Shown: piece after piece, positions 1 through 12,643 of the stretch
How the letters are laid out: every line of letters starts with the position of its first letter
Numbering within the stretch: position 1 is the first letter of the stretch
NCBI GenBank assembly: GCA_029224185.1
Contig: CM055200.1
Coordinates: forward strand, 7,639,170 to 7,703,169
DNA length: 64,000 nt
Origin: Karalla daura
Taxonomy: Eukaryota > Chordata > Actinopteri > Chaetodontiformes > Leiognathidae
Direction of reading: 5' to 3'
Notes under the pieces: generated by a model
Database searches by the model: none
What the model was told of the DNA's origin: nothing
Seen by the model: the letters and a program-made list of their open reading frames with translations, nothing else
Made by a program: the position numbers and the translations under genes

Positions 1-618
1 AAAATCCAGGTGACTTGTGTATACTTATTATTAATTGTACGTCTAGTCCTTCAAAAAGAAAAGGCAGGGTTAATATTTATTTTTTTATGAACTTTTTGGA
101 TGTCTGATGATGTGGAAAACTGCAATGAGAGGTCAGATAAAGTCATTTAATATTACATACATCTTTGTCCTGGTCAAAAGAGCTGTCAGTTTGTAGTTCA
201 GACTATTCAAATCCTCTTACAAAGCAGACAATAGAAGTTTCTGAGGATGCCAAGACACAATCGGGTGGAGACATAAAGATTCAAGTCACAACTGGAGGAC
301 AATACAGGCTTCCCTGCAAAACAGAGCTGTGGCTGTTTGAAGAAGCACAGTGAAGAGGCACTTGAATAAAAAGGGGGCTGCACAGTCAGGTTGCCAGAAA
401 AAAGCTGTGACTGCTCCAATGCGTCCAAAGCAGCCCACTTAAAGTACTGATCCCAACCTGTGCCAAGAAAAACTTCAAAACTCTAGAAAGGGGCCATTTG
501 GAGTTTATCTTACACACTTTGGGCAACACTACCAAGAATAAGCATGCAAAATGATACCTTGTTTGTTTTGATGCATAATTACATGAACCTTTTTATTTTC
601 TTGTTTCCTCTCCTCCAG
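1..618 (+). other. mtrf1l intron (3' part)
   Basis: AT-rich sequence ending in the acceptor at 616-618. No exon could be recognised. A 62-codon open frame at 165-353 contains the letters GGQ by chance, but its surroundings do not match a release factor. Confidence 0.6.
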
Positions 619-831
619 GTAGGAACCAAAGGCAGATCGGAGAAGATTCGAACCTACAACTTTGCCCAAGATCGAATAACAGACCATCGGATTGGCATGA
701 CGTTGCATGACGTCAAGAGTTTCATGCTGGGAGAGGATCTGCTGGAAGAGATGAACTCCTCCCTCCATGAGCTCTCTAACCAGGAGACGCTCCTGGAACT
801 GTTAGAAGAAAACAACCAGGAGGGCTCCTGA
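619..831 (+). CDS. mtrf1l: mtrf1l, last coding exon (partial gene): mitochondrial peptide chain release factor 1-like
   Basis: This is the C-terminal exon of a mitochondrial class-I release factor, which frees the finished peptide from the mitochondrial ribosome at stop codons. The exon opens after a pyrimidine-rich acceptor ending in cag at 616-618, reads in frame from GTA at 619 and stops at TGA 829-831, giving 70 residues. It contains RSEKIRTYNFAQDRITDHRI, the conserved segment that follows the GGQ domain in RF1-type factors. The GGQ catalytic loop and stop-codon recognition domain would lie on exons left of the window. The RSEKIRTYNF, TLHD and FM-G-LL-E positions agree better with MTRF1L than with its paralogue MTRF1, but this rests on family knowledge only. 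The acidic C-terminal tail is poorly conserved in the family. A polyadenylation hexamer follows at 1006-1011. Confidence 0.85.
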   Translation, partial: VGTKGRSEKIRTYNFAQDRITDHRIGMTLHDVKSFMLGEDLLEEMNSSLHELSNQETLLELLEENNQEGS

Positions 832-1005
832 GTTTCTGCTCTGAGGAACATGGATTTTTGTTGAATCAGAACTTCTTGCTTCAAGCAAAAGTGGATTCAG
901 GGACTGACCAGATCCCATTGATTTTGGACAACCAAAGCAACAAAAGGGGGAACAAATGAAACAGGCAGTTTAACTTGCAATCTCAATATGCAGATGCTAG
1001 TGATT

Positions 1006-1011
1006 AATAAA
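1006..1011 (+). terminator. Probable mtrf1l polyadenylation signal
   Basis: An AATAAA hexamer lies 175 bases after the release-factor stop codon. It is the first canonical signal downstream, so a short 3'UTR is likely. Cleavage site not determined. Confidence 0.55.
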
Positions 1012-1731
1012 TGACTTTCTCTGCACGTTTTTGTCAGTAACTGGGATGATTTATTTGATTATTCATTTCAAATCACTGTTAATGTGTTGGCTGAACAAAG
1101 CAGCAAACACCATAAATGTTACAGCTTGAGATAGAAAAACTGAGGCATTGTCTTTAATCATTTGAACTGAAGTTGAGTGCTTAAAGTAAATGGCAGTCTA
1201 GAAGAGGCACAAAGAGATGCAATCAATGTTTTGTTTTGTTATTTCCCACAGAAAATGACTCGAGCTATTATTGACACTTACATTTATGGATGTTATACAT
1301 ATTATGTGTATGGTGCAGCTGAGACACTTGGTCTGTCTACGATCCAACCATTCTTAGTTTATTCATCTCATCCATTGGGCAGGTTCCCTTTGGAAAATCT
1401 GGGTGTTGCATCTGCTGGAGAGCAATTGGGGTGAGGTGTCTTGCTTACGGGCAATACAGCCATGGGGGTATTCAAACCTACAAATCCAGGGCCTTCACCA
1501 CGAGACCACAGTTGCCCTGTTCAGAGATTTACAGTCAAATGCTTTTATTCAAAGGGACAACTTACATTGGAGAAGGAAGAATGAGGGCCATAGGTGAAAG
1601 TAAATGGAAGAGATGGCTTAAGTGTTGCGTCTTGTAAGTTGATGAATATGCTATACAAATATGTATTAAAATAACAGTAATAAAACACACAACAATAAAT
1701 AAATGCTGTAAATAAAAAAAAATAGGTTTCA

Positions 1732-1830
1732 CGTAGATAAGTACTTCATTTATCCCCAAAGGGAAATTATTCTACACAGCAGCCAAACATAACACAGAAC
1801 ATCACATACAGTACACAACAGTCCCAAAAT
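1732..1830 (+). repeat. Decayed teleost dispersed repeat (TTTATCCCCAAAGGGAAATT type)
   Basis: The segment resembles a repeat common in fish genomes: tagata, then tactt-att-atcccc, then aaagggaaatt, then taca-cagcag. A second diverged copy in the same orientation is at 42634-42712 in kcnh1 intron 4. The family name was not determined. Confidence 0.55.
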
Positions 1831-2151
1831 AAGAGTCCAGTAATAAGTAGAGTGCTTTATTTATCCACAGAAGAGATTAAGTATAAGTAATAAATGATAC
1901 GTAAACAGTGTAAGAATAAATAAGTCAATAATAACATTAAAACTACTATTTTTTATTTTCAAAGTGTGGAGATATTTTTGGGTTTTTAGTCTCTCTGCAA
2001 ACTGCAAATGTCATGTTAGCACCGTCCTTCAATTCGAGTTCAAAGGCAAAATTAGACTGCTCTTAAATTCAGTTCTTTGGTTTTAGGACATCACCTACAA
2101 TGCTCGGCGAGTCTTATCTACCCGCTTGTGCATATGTGTTTGTGATTGAAG

Positions 2152-2170
2152 ACTACATTACCCACAATCC
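2152..2170 (+). promoter_or_regulatory. ZNF143-like promoter motif
   Basis: ACTACATTACCCACAATCC closely matches the long ZNF143/SBF-type element (ACTACA, two bases, TCCCA or CCCA, then a 3' half with CAAT). Such sites occur in CpG-rich vertebrate promoters. It is 574 bases upstream of the desi2 start codon, so it could drive desi2 or an unseen divergent transcript. Confidence 0.4.
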
Positions 2171-2743
2171 ACGGGCGAGCCTCATTAGTCGAACGTGGAG
2201 TCATCGCTCCGCTCGCCCACTATCATCATCATCGTCCAATTTTTTTCTCCCAGCGGTCGATGTTAGCTGGCTAATAACAAGGGGAGCGAGCGAGTCATTC
2301 TTCCAGGAGGACTCCGTCGCTCTGATGCATCATCCTTATGCCGTCTTTGGAGAAAGAATAATAATTTTGAAAGATGAATGCGCCTCCGAGAAGACAACGT
2401 TTCTCCCGTAAAGTCCGCTTTTTCACCCTGACCTCGGTAGCTTGAACGGGCTTAGCCTCAGTCATCTGTCCAACACAGCCGCTGCTGCTGCTCCCTGGCT
2501 GGGGTGTGAGGGAGGAGGGGGATCCGGACAAAGCCTGTCAGATGTTGGACGGTGAAAAGATGTCAAGTATTTGTGAGATCCAACAATCAAGCTGATCATC
2601 AATTGTGGTGAAAGTGTCGGGGATAAGGGGAGGGGTGAGCTATTTTTGGAGGGGCGAGAGTTTGGAGAGGGTAGGGGGCGTGAAGCCGCGGAGGAGAAGG
2701 AAGAAGAAGAGGAGACGACGGGACGAAAGGGGAGAAAACCCCG

Positions 2744-2791
2744 ATGCCAGTGATGGCAAACGAGCCGATCATCCTTAATGTCTACGATATG
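2744..2791 (+). CDS. desi2: desi2 coding exon 1
   Basis: Sixteen codons ([16 protein letters not shown]) end in ATG directly before the donor gtgagt at 2792. The first beta strand (ILNVYDM) of the PPPDE domain is here. Confidence 0.88.
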
Positions 2792-5700
2792 GTGAGTAGA
2801 GATGTAGATCCTGCTCTGGCTTAAAGGATCCTTGTGTTATTGTTTCTGCTTATTTGTCCAAGGAGGATGGGAATGTCAGCGAGGACAGGAGACGGCACCA
2901 AACCCAATTCATAAAACTATAATTTAACATTGTATTAGTTGTCATCAGGGAAGCAGAAACTGAAAAGGGATACATCTCAGTCGTGATGATTCATTCTTGA
3001 ATTCGGCATACATTTACAACACCAAACTCCTTTTCAGAAAAAAAAATCACCTTAAGGCACCTCTTTGTCACTTCCCATATACAAAAACTAAAATACAAAA
3101 CAGAATAGCGAAAGAGAAACTAATTTGAAACAGAACTCAGAGAGTTGAATTGATCAGAAGTGGTTGTTCTTTGTTTTCGGGTAAGGTCTAAAATCAGATC
3201 TTTGTTATTCCCTTCTGTCAGATGAGTCTAGGTAAAAGAGTTTAAGGAAAGCTATCATCACTTTCAACCGGATCTCCATATGTAGAGTGGAGTCAAATCT
3301 TCGTTTTTAAAACCAACTAAGCTGCTGTTATCACATCACAAATGTGACACAAGTGTCGACACACATATACAAAGTAGGCAGTATGACGAGATCTGACAGT
3401 ATTTCAGTTCACTTTGGATTAAAACTGTCACACATGACTGGTGGCCAGAGTACCTGAAGACACCGGGTCTGCAGGCTTTTACTTTTGATGGAAAGGCAGG
3501 TCTCTTTGTTTCAGCATGAGGTTGAAATTGAGTCACTGTGTTTGTCATCACACTGAAGTGAGTCAGTGGAGAGGAAGCCGAGAGGGGGGGCGGGAAATTG
3601 ACTGATCTGTTGATGAATCATTGATTGATATGGATTCCCTGCTGTGAACACATTACACTTAAAATGAGTAGTGTCTTGTCAGAGGTTATAAAACAGACAG
3701 GGACACCATTTTTTTCCCTGTCCTCTCTAGCTAAGGCTCTTTTATCTTTTGGCTCCTGTTTCTACTTCTATTTTCAACCTGATTAATGTGTTCCCTTTTA
3801 GCGGGAGGGTTGTTTGTCTTCACAGGCTTGAGGATTGGAGGTTGGACCTCCTTGGAGAACAAAACTTCTGTCACACACTGTGTGCAACCGGTCTTTGCTT
3901 TCCTTCTTACTTTCCTCACCTCACCTCTGTCGCTTCCTCGTCTGCTCTCACAGACCTCCTCTTCCTCTCTCCTCCCCCTCTCTCTTTCACTTCCTCTTGT
4001 TTTTCGCTTGACTTGTAGTTCCCGTTACATTTCTTCTGTGTAAAAAAGGAGCTTTCGTCACCGTCTCACGTCTATTCATGTGAAATGCTGCAGGGGCCCT
4101 TGGCACATCTCACGCAGTGGCGTAGAAAAGGAGAAAAACCACACACGTATTGCAGCAAGCAGCACTCAAGTGTTTCCAGCCCATTGAGTCTGAGTCTGCT
4201 GTGTGTAGAAACAGGATGTCGTCCATTCATTCCTCTGTTTTAAACACATCCTAGATCTATTGATTAGGCGGTTCTGAGCTCAGCCCAGGAAAACAAAAAA
4301 AAATCCAAAAATCAACTGACTGATGTGGATTACAGTTGGCATTGTACGAGCAGGGTTTTGAAGTGCTGGCTGCATTGCTTAGAGAGTAGCTCAGTGCTCT
4401 GTAGCTGACACACAGTTTGTAGAATGATTCAGACTCCTGCTTGACTTGAGATTGAGTCGAGGTAAAGCCAGGCGTAATAATGAGCTGTCTGTCATTTTAA
4501 AGTAGCAGTTTGACGCCTTTGGAAACACGATGCGGTGAGATTTCTGCGTGATAATTTTCAGATTTTTTTTTTTTTTTGCAGTGAAGTGGACTTGTTTATA
4601 TATCACGGCGTGGTGTTGTTACACTGAACCAGAGTGCAGTGGCTTAATGCCACTCGAGGGTGATTTCTAGACTGCATCCTGGCTTGTTGTGTGTAACATA
4701 ATAGCATTAACATCTGGTCCCAACTGCCAACCCAACATGAGAACAATAATGCCTGGCTACTCCTTGTGTGCGTGTGGGTGTGTGTGTGTGTGGTTTTTGT
4801 TTTGTTTTTTGTTTTGTTTTGTTTTTTGCCGTAATTGCCAGGAAGCAGTGCAGAGCAACCTGTGATACAAAACTAGGGCATAGGCAGGTTGCTACAAAGA
4901 ATGATTTTTTTAGTTGTTTGTTTTATAAAATGATACAAATAAAATGAAAATGTCTGTTTCAAAAAGGCAGAGACAAGGTCTTTTAATGTCATTTTTATGT
5001 CCTTACCTTAATGATGTTCAATTTTCTGTCACCGAGGACAAAAAGATGAAACCAAAATCATATCATTGTTACTTAACCGCTTAAAATCCTTCTAAAAACA
5101 AAGAAAAAAAAGCTCTAAGCTTTAGAAGCTCAAATCGATAAATTGTTGTAGCTCCGCTGAGGTGCTAACCACTCATTGTCGCCCGTTTCCACGAGATCAC
5201 AAGGTATGTTGTGTTCAAGTGGCAACTCCATATGAAATTTTTCCAAATGATACAGATTAGATAAAATCGGACTTAACAGATCTCCACCACCATCTCAGCG
5301 TGATCGGGGGCTGAGAGGGCAGCACGGTGCCGCAGAGCGAGCGTCTGTCATTCTGGCCAACATCTTGGATCTCCTCGGAGCGTGCCTGCGTGCGTTTGTG
5401 TGAGTGTGTGTGTGTGTGTGTGAGTGAGCAAGACGCTGAATATTCAGCCAAGAAGACATTTCTGTTTGTGGATCAATGCTGCGTCACGTGACTTTCCGGA
5501 ATATCTGTGCAGACGCGTGTCTTGACCCCCAACCCCCTCCTTTCTCCTCCTCCTCTCCCTCCTTCTTCTTCTTCTGCTCCCTCTTCCACTATTCCCATTC
5601 TGTTTGGTCCTCCCCCCACTGTCTCGTCTAAGTGGATTTCCTGGGCAGCTCTGAGTGCTTTAGCACGCTTGTTCTAATGAGGCAGCATTATCTACACACC

Positions 5701-7465
5701 ACCTGTCTGCCTGCCAGCCTGCCAGCCAGCCAGCACCGTGCTCCATACGTTAGTTTACGCCTAGTGTGAGAGAACGTGTTGGGTGTAACGGCTCCACGCA
5801 GCCACAGGAGTTGTCGTGGATGTTGTTGTTGTGTCATTTAGGGACTAAGACAGGTATGAGCAGTGCCCTCCTCACTCACCTTTTAATGGTTCAGGACAAA
5901 ACTTGGTTGGAGCCTCAGTTGTAGCTTTTCACTGGCCTGCATGACTTCAGGATTAGGTTTTATGGCCTCAAGTTAAAACAGAATCGTCTAAAAGAGGGAG
6001 GACGGTCCTGTTTTCAAGACGTTGTCGAGACGGCACCTATAGGGCGTCTATAGGGAATTCTGTTTGAGCCATATCTTATAAATAACTAACATTCTATTGC
6101 CCAGCCTCAATCCATGGTGGCGTATATTGCTTAGTCAATGACTCTTCAACAGTAATTCTCACTCCACATTTGGACATGAAATGGCGTACGCGGCCTACAG
6201 TAAGTCAGAGCGCTAGAAAAGTGCACTGTAACCATGTTACCTATATTTATCTTGCGGCTGGTTGCCATTTCCTTCCCTAAGTGTGTCTTTTCAGTTCGGT
6301 TTCAGTCACATTGCCTCTGTCTCTAAGCGCTTTCATATCTGCTAATCTGGTAATTACTCTGTTTCACACGGTCAGAGCAGATAATAATCCCTGACGGAGA
6401 AAATTACAGAATTGTAGAAACTGGAGCGGGATGATTCGGTACTCCCAATAGCAAACGACACAGCACCTGTCGTTTCTTTGTTCAGCCACCCCACCAGCCA
6501 CTCCTCCTTCTCCATCTTCAGTGCATCCATAAACACACAAATTTACGTACACACACACACACACACGCACACACACTCGACTGCGTGTCTGTGTGTGTGT
6601 ACGTGCTGTGGAGGAGGCAGGTTTTAACGAGCTTTGAAGTAATGAGGGCCAAGATAAGAGTCTTATTCCACCGCTAAGGGCGGGGACGGGGGCGTGGGGT
6701 AATGTACTAAACTAGCAGATTAGTTTACCTAAAATATTGTTTTTCCCCCCCACACACACACAGACAGACTCATCTAAGTGGGTGCTTTTTGCTTTTCCAT
6801 ATTTGGATTTGGACCGCAGACTAAGCCTGCTCGAAGTTTGATATGAAGTCGCCGCGACCGTGGCTGATTCGGTTCCCCGAACAGGAAGAACTGAAGGCTT
6901 CTCGCTTTGTAGAAGAGAATAAGAGGAGCTGTTACTCTTGTGTTAAGAGGAACTCCTCCAGAGCCGATACCGACCGGATTTTTGTCCACGCTAGGTTTTC
7001 CAATTGAGGCCTGCGCCCTGAAATGACACGTGGTAGCTCATCCATGTTGGACAGTTGGTGGGGAAAGGATTTTTTTTTTCCTTTTGAGGTCCAATTAAAA
7101 GGATCTGAAAGAGGATTTCAGTAAAGCTGTAGACTCATTGACTCTTGTAGCAGCTTTTTTGCCTTTGTGCAGCATTTCACCAATATATAGGTCAGGAAAC
7201 CAGCAACCTCTGCAGAGTGTGAGAGTGTGAGGCACTGTGCTCGTAAGCCTGGAGCGAGCTCTGATGTGTGGGGGATTATTTCTATCTACTTTATTTGCTA
7301 TTTATTGGTCAAAATGAATAAAGTTGAGGGATACATTTCTGAAATCAGATGATTGCGGTATTACCACCTGTAAACTTTCCAAAAAAGTTAATTTGCTTTA
7401 CTTTTTCATTCCACACCGGCCTTTAATGAACCACCAGGGATCTTTTATCTATCTTTTTTTAAATC

Positions 7466-7516
<51 letters not shown>

Positions 7517-10500
7517 AGAGTTGGGTAGACCTGGAGGCATGTTAATGGTGTGGTTGTTGTATAATGTTGCTAGAACAGTGACTGGATGGGACTGTTGTTA
7601 TTGTTTTTGTTCTTATTCTCTATATATCGCATCTATCAGTATTACAGTTCACTATAGTACAATGGACTGAACCATGTTAACCAAGTAGTATCACAATGAG
7701 ATGCTCCAGCACGTAGTGTTTCTTGCATCTGAAGTACGCACTGGCCACAAAAAATACAAGAATCTACTAATAATAAGGTGGGACGTTGTTTTGCTGTGAA
7801 ATATGTGAAATTAGATTGTCTAAACTATAGTCTCTTGCCAGCTGAAGCTTAAGTGCAGATATGTTAATGGAGGGCCTCCTGCTGATTGCATCATAGGCCA
7901 ATATTAAGACTTACGATAAAATATATAATGGCATAAATCGTCGCTTGGAAGTGAGGAGACGCAGAGGTTCACATTAAAAATGAATGAACTGGAAAGGTTC
8001 CACCAGAGGACATGGAAGTGGGTGGTGGGTAAAGTGTTAAGTGTCAGGAGCTTAAATTACAGAGAAGTGCACTTAGTAGAAAACAAAACACGAAGTCTGC
8101 CTCTTAAAATACGACGCTGTAATAAAACAAAGTTAGTAGTGTTAGTAGTGTGATTACTTTGACACTCTACGTCACTCCATGCTTTTCATTCTGCGCGTAG
8201 TAGGAAACTTGACTCCCAAAACAAAGCTCAAAACATATTCTTCCTTAAGTTTTCTCCATGATTGCTGTAGTTGCTGTCAGTTTACAATACCCGACATCAA
8301 GTAGAAGGTCACATGGTGCAGCAGAAACAACAGGTCCTTCCCTAACCGACTCTGCACCCGCTCTGTCATGCAAATAGCCAGAGGTGTACCGTGCTGTTCT
8401 CACCCGTAGGCCTGTAGCCTTCACTGGTTAAACTGGTAGCCTCGAGGCAGTTTTTGCACGGAGTTATTTGCAATTGTAACGTGCGGTGAAGAAATTCCAG
8501 CAGTTCGTGCGCGCCTTCATTCATTTTGTCAGCGTACAGTATGACGAAAAATCTGACTATGTGTGGGATGTGGGGAAAGTAGCATTTCTTCAATCTTGTG
8601 CAGAGTACAGTTTGCTACTAACAGATGTTTGCATTGAACAGCGTTCTCTGCATAAGCTGCACTTCTTGTTAAGCACCGTCCCATGGCTCTCTTGAAATGT
8701 TTCTGGGAGATTTCTGTGAGTGAACTGGTCACGTGACTCCACATGTTGTGATGTGTGCATGCAGAAAAAAGTATTTTACTTCTGCAATACACTTCTGTAT
8801 CAGCATGTCTGAAAACACATCTCATGAGAGAGAAAAAAACGTTTTAGCAAGAGGTTTTTCAAATTTAGGTGTTTCTATTTCCATTTTTTTTTTATTGTTG
8901 CATAGCTAGGTTAGGCACATTTCTAGAAGTAATCGAAACGCAGCTGGAGTCTCTAGGATGCTGGGAGATTTCTTGAGGAGGAAAAAGAAATAAAAAAGAT
9001 AATAATGGGAAGAAATGATGTCTTGTTTACTACCAATGCAAATTACTCATGACACTTGTTGACCTAATTAAGCATCGCATTGTCTGTGTGAGTGTTTTTT
9101 GGTAGCTGTGAGGAAAACATAATTAATATTCTGTATTGACTGCCTCATTATTCGGCTTTCTGGGGACGTGTAATCAAGCACTCTGCTCCTTCCTCTGAGA
9201 TGAAACATTTCCCTGCCCCCTTCACACAACTGAATCCTGCCTGGCAACAGCACACGACCTCTCTCCTATCAAAGCCCCCAGGATGCGAGACTCATGATGG
9301 AAGAGACGGGCGGCGGTGTCGGAGATCACCGCTGCTGCCGTCATTGATTTTTGTGCGTGCGCGCTCGCCCTCGTATTGTTTGTCTGCCTCCACGAGAGCC
9401 TGTGTAAACGCCAGTAGCTCCCAGCTCATGACCTGGATGAGATGACAGGATGTGGAAGGCTGTTCTGCTGGAATAACCACAAAAGTTCACCTCTGTGTCG
9501 TTTGTTCACTCTGTCTTGTTAAACCTGCCTCTTCAGGCACCAACAGTTAAATATGAAATGTGTATACACTGTGCAAACACATGTTTCTGTCTGGTTTTCA
9601 GTACTGGATCAATGAATTCACCAGCTCTCTGGGCATCGGAGTCTTTCACTCAGGGATTGAGATCTATGGAAGAGGTAAGATTACGTCGAAAACCGACACC
9701 ATGGTTGTCAGTCATCTTGCATTGAACCGGATAGTCGTAAAATGTGTGTGTATGTGTGCTTTTAGAGTTTGCCTACGGCGGACACCCATATCCATTCTCA
9801 GGGATCTTTGAGATTACACCAGGTGATGCAACCGAACTCGGCGAGACCTTTAAGTTCAAGTAAGTACCACTTATCAGGCATTGGACCGGTCCAGGTCTCA
9901 GCCTGATCAGCAACCTGGACTCGCCATGCCGCCGGACATAATGCAGCGTGACGAGCTGGCGGACCGGTCGCTGTATCGCAAAAAATTTGCACAAATGTAA
10001 CTCGACTGCTCCTCTTATGCAAATGGGCCCGTCCAGCACAATGCCGGAGACTCTGTGAAATCAGATCGAACTGTCAAAGCAGGCAGCACAGATAAAGTGT
10101 CAATCAGTATTCTGTTACAGCACGCTGCTTATTTGCGTCCGTCCGTTATCTTACCTGCTCTGGTACCCTCACGCTGTCACCCCAGGCCATGAACTGAAAT
10201 CATGTTTTTGGTTGGTGATACCTCACAAAACTAAAATGAAAACGTACCGTAATTTGGGATTTCATGTGATTTTTATTGGAGCCTTGCACCTCATTAAGAA
10301 TCACATCATTACAAACCGCTTGTGCTCCTATGTTCACTTGTAATCCCTTTAATTCCGGCTCGTCTTACTGGGTTTGATTCACCCACTGCATGAACGCGAG
10401 ACCGAGACAAGTGCAGAAAAGAGGCGTGAAGTGGCCGTTGGCTCCGTGAAAGAGTCTTAACCTGTCACAGAACCAGCAGCTGGATTTAGTGATGGCTGCT

Positions 10501-12069
10501 GTCAATACGGCCCATTCACCGTTCACAAGTTGATCTCTCATCCACTTGGCTCAACAGTCAGCGAGTAGGGGGGGAAAAAAAGCATCTAATCTGCTTCTCT
10601 TTAGCAAAGTAATTTCTTTAAAACCAGAAACCTGTTTTCCCTAGTCAGGAGATCAGATGATTTTCTCTGCTTGTTTTGCCCTTAGAGAACTGAGAGCTCT
10701 ACTAAGAGCTAACTGCGATCCTCTCATTGCATGTGTGGTAACAAGTATCACAATAGGAGGCCTGCAGTGGTAATTGCATATACAGATTCATACTAATGTT
10801 GAAATGTAGGCCTGACACAAATGGGAGTCATCAGGTGCTTGATGTGGCAGTTACACCATGCTGCTTGTAAATCACATCAGCCTGACTATTAAATATAGAC
10901 CTAGCAGTGTTTGGATCCGGAGTCTTCATCTTGCTGATGCTCACAAAGCAATCTGGAGGTTCCTGAGCCTTCAGTCCTGTAGTTCAACCTACAGAACAAA
11001 GAGGGGGAAAAACCAGTAGAGAATGTAGCATGTGACAGAGATATTTCATGATTTCACACTTGCTCTTATGGTGTGTGGCAGCTGACTGGTGTTTGAATAG
11101 AGGAGTGAGAGAAGACATAAAACTAAAGCTGAAAAACAGTTTCATCACGGTCTCCATGTGATATGTACTCTGTGACTTTGAAATGACGAGAGGGGGGGGG
11201 GGCACAACTTTTTTTGGATTGCAGAAAATTGATGTTTTGATCTGAGAACGATTTGCTTTAGCTGTAATACAGAACTGGAACGTGTGATATTTCTGTCACA
11301 TTGGGGCTGTTTTGCTGGATTTTTTCACTGTAGCAGACTGGAGGTTGTGATAGTTGTGAGCACCCAGCCAGTTCAATGCATTTTTTCAGTCCTGGAATGG
11401 GCCTAGGGTCTGGATGTGTGTTTGTGTGGCTACCCAGGGCTACTGTGCTGCTGTGTATTACTTCTGCTCTAGTTGATCCGCCGTGTGGCCTTAGACAGAC
11501 TGCCTGGCACAGACACAGTGGCTGCCTCCATATAGGCCAGTCGACCACCAAGTATGGATCATCTGCTACAGACGCCTACATATGACCCACTGCGATATTT
11601 CTTTGCCCAAAGGCAGAGAAAATGAAGTGCCAAACCTTCCATCACTGTATTTCCTCACTGTCGGGTTAGGGTTAACCCAAGTCGGGGGGCCTTTATAGGT
11701 GGAGGCTGTGTGGGTTTTCTCTGGGTACCCCAGTTTCCTCCCACACACCATAAAAATGCATGTTTAGCAGGACTGGAGACCTGTCCAGGGTATATTCACT
11801 GCATTTATCCTAAGCACCAGGAGAAACCATTGAGGTGCAAAGGAGGATAAGATAATGGCTGGATGGACGACTGGATGATTGAAGTCAATAGCGTGAGAGC
11901 AAGTGTGCGTTGAAGTGACGCACACGACAGGCCCGAACCGCGTTTGCTCTTGCATGAAACCGACCAATTGCGTAAAAAGATGTCGAAGGAAAAAAATGTC
12001 TGTTAGTCATTCTGAAAGTGCCCTCATTGGATCATAATTTCAGTACACCTGGTGCCACACCCTGTCAAC

Positions 12070-12101
<32 letters not shown>

Positions 12102-12373
12102 GCAGAGAAGCCATAGTCCTGGGCAGCACAGACTTCACAGAGGAGGATGTGGAGCGGATCGTGGAGGAGATGGGGAAGGAGTACAAAGGCAATGCCTACC
12201 ACCTCATGCACAAGAACTGCAACCACTTCTCCTCAGCACTCTCAGAGGTTGGCGCACACACACACACACGCACACACACAATGTCGCACTGCATCATTAA
12301 AGCTTACAAGAAGTGTTGGTGGGGAAAAAACATTGTGTTAAATCACCATGTCTTGATTGTATCTTTTCCATTG

Positions 12374-12457
<84 letters not shown>

Positions 12458-12597
12458 GAGTGTGTGAATGAGTCTCTGCTTTCAATCGGCTTATCCTGGT
12501 GTGACTAATGAGCAGGCAGTCTTACAGTTAGCATCCAGCACTGAGATAGGGGATTAGGACACATTGATGCAAGCCCAGACATGCAGAGCCAGTTTGT

Positions 12598-12643
<46 letters not shown>

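Larger units (their letters stand above)
832..2743. other. mtrf1l 3'UTR, spacer and desi2 promoter / 5'UTR
   Basis: No coding exon was recognised. The left part is AT-rich and holds a decayed dispersed repeat (1732-1830). From about 2100 the sequence becomes richer in G+C and CpG, and purine-rich from 2600, as expected for the desi2 promoter and 5' leader. A ZNF143-like motif sits at 2152-2170. No TATA box could be assigned. Confidence 0.5.
2792..9601 (+). other. desi2 intron 1 (6.8 kb)
   Basis: No other gene was recognised. It holds a MITE-like element (4886-5158), short simple repeats at 4769-4830, 5398-5425, 6549-6576 and 7466-7512, and a 54-codon sense-strand open frame at 6843-7007 of unknown meaning. 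The rest is plain, mostly AT-rich sequence. Confidence 0.6.

Noticed and set aside
165..353. Open frame containing GGQ upstream of the release-factor exon
   Set aside because: Release factors have GGQ followed by HVNTT-like residues and a basic context. Here the letters are followed by YRLPCK with no family match, so it is chance sequence within the intron.
11663..11678. Telomere-like gggttagggttaaccc
   Set aside because: Only about two TTAGGG units followed by the reverse motif; too short to be an interstitial telomere array.
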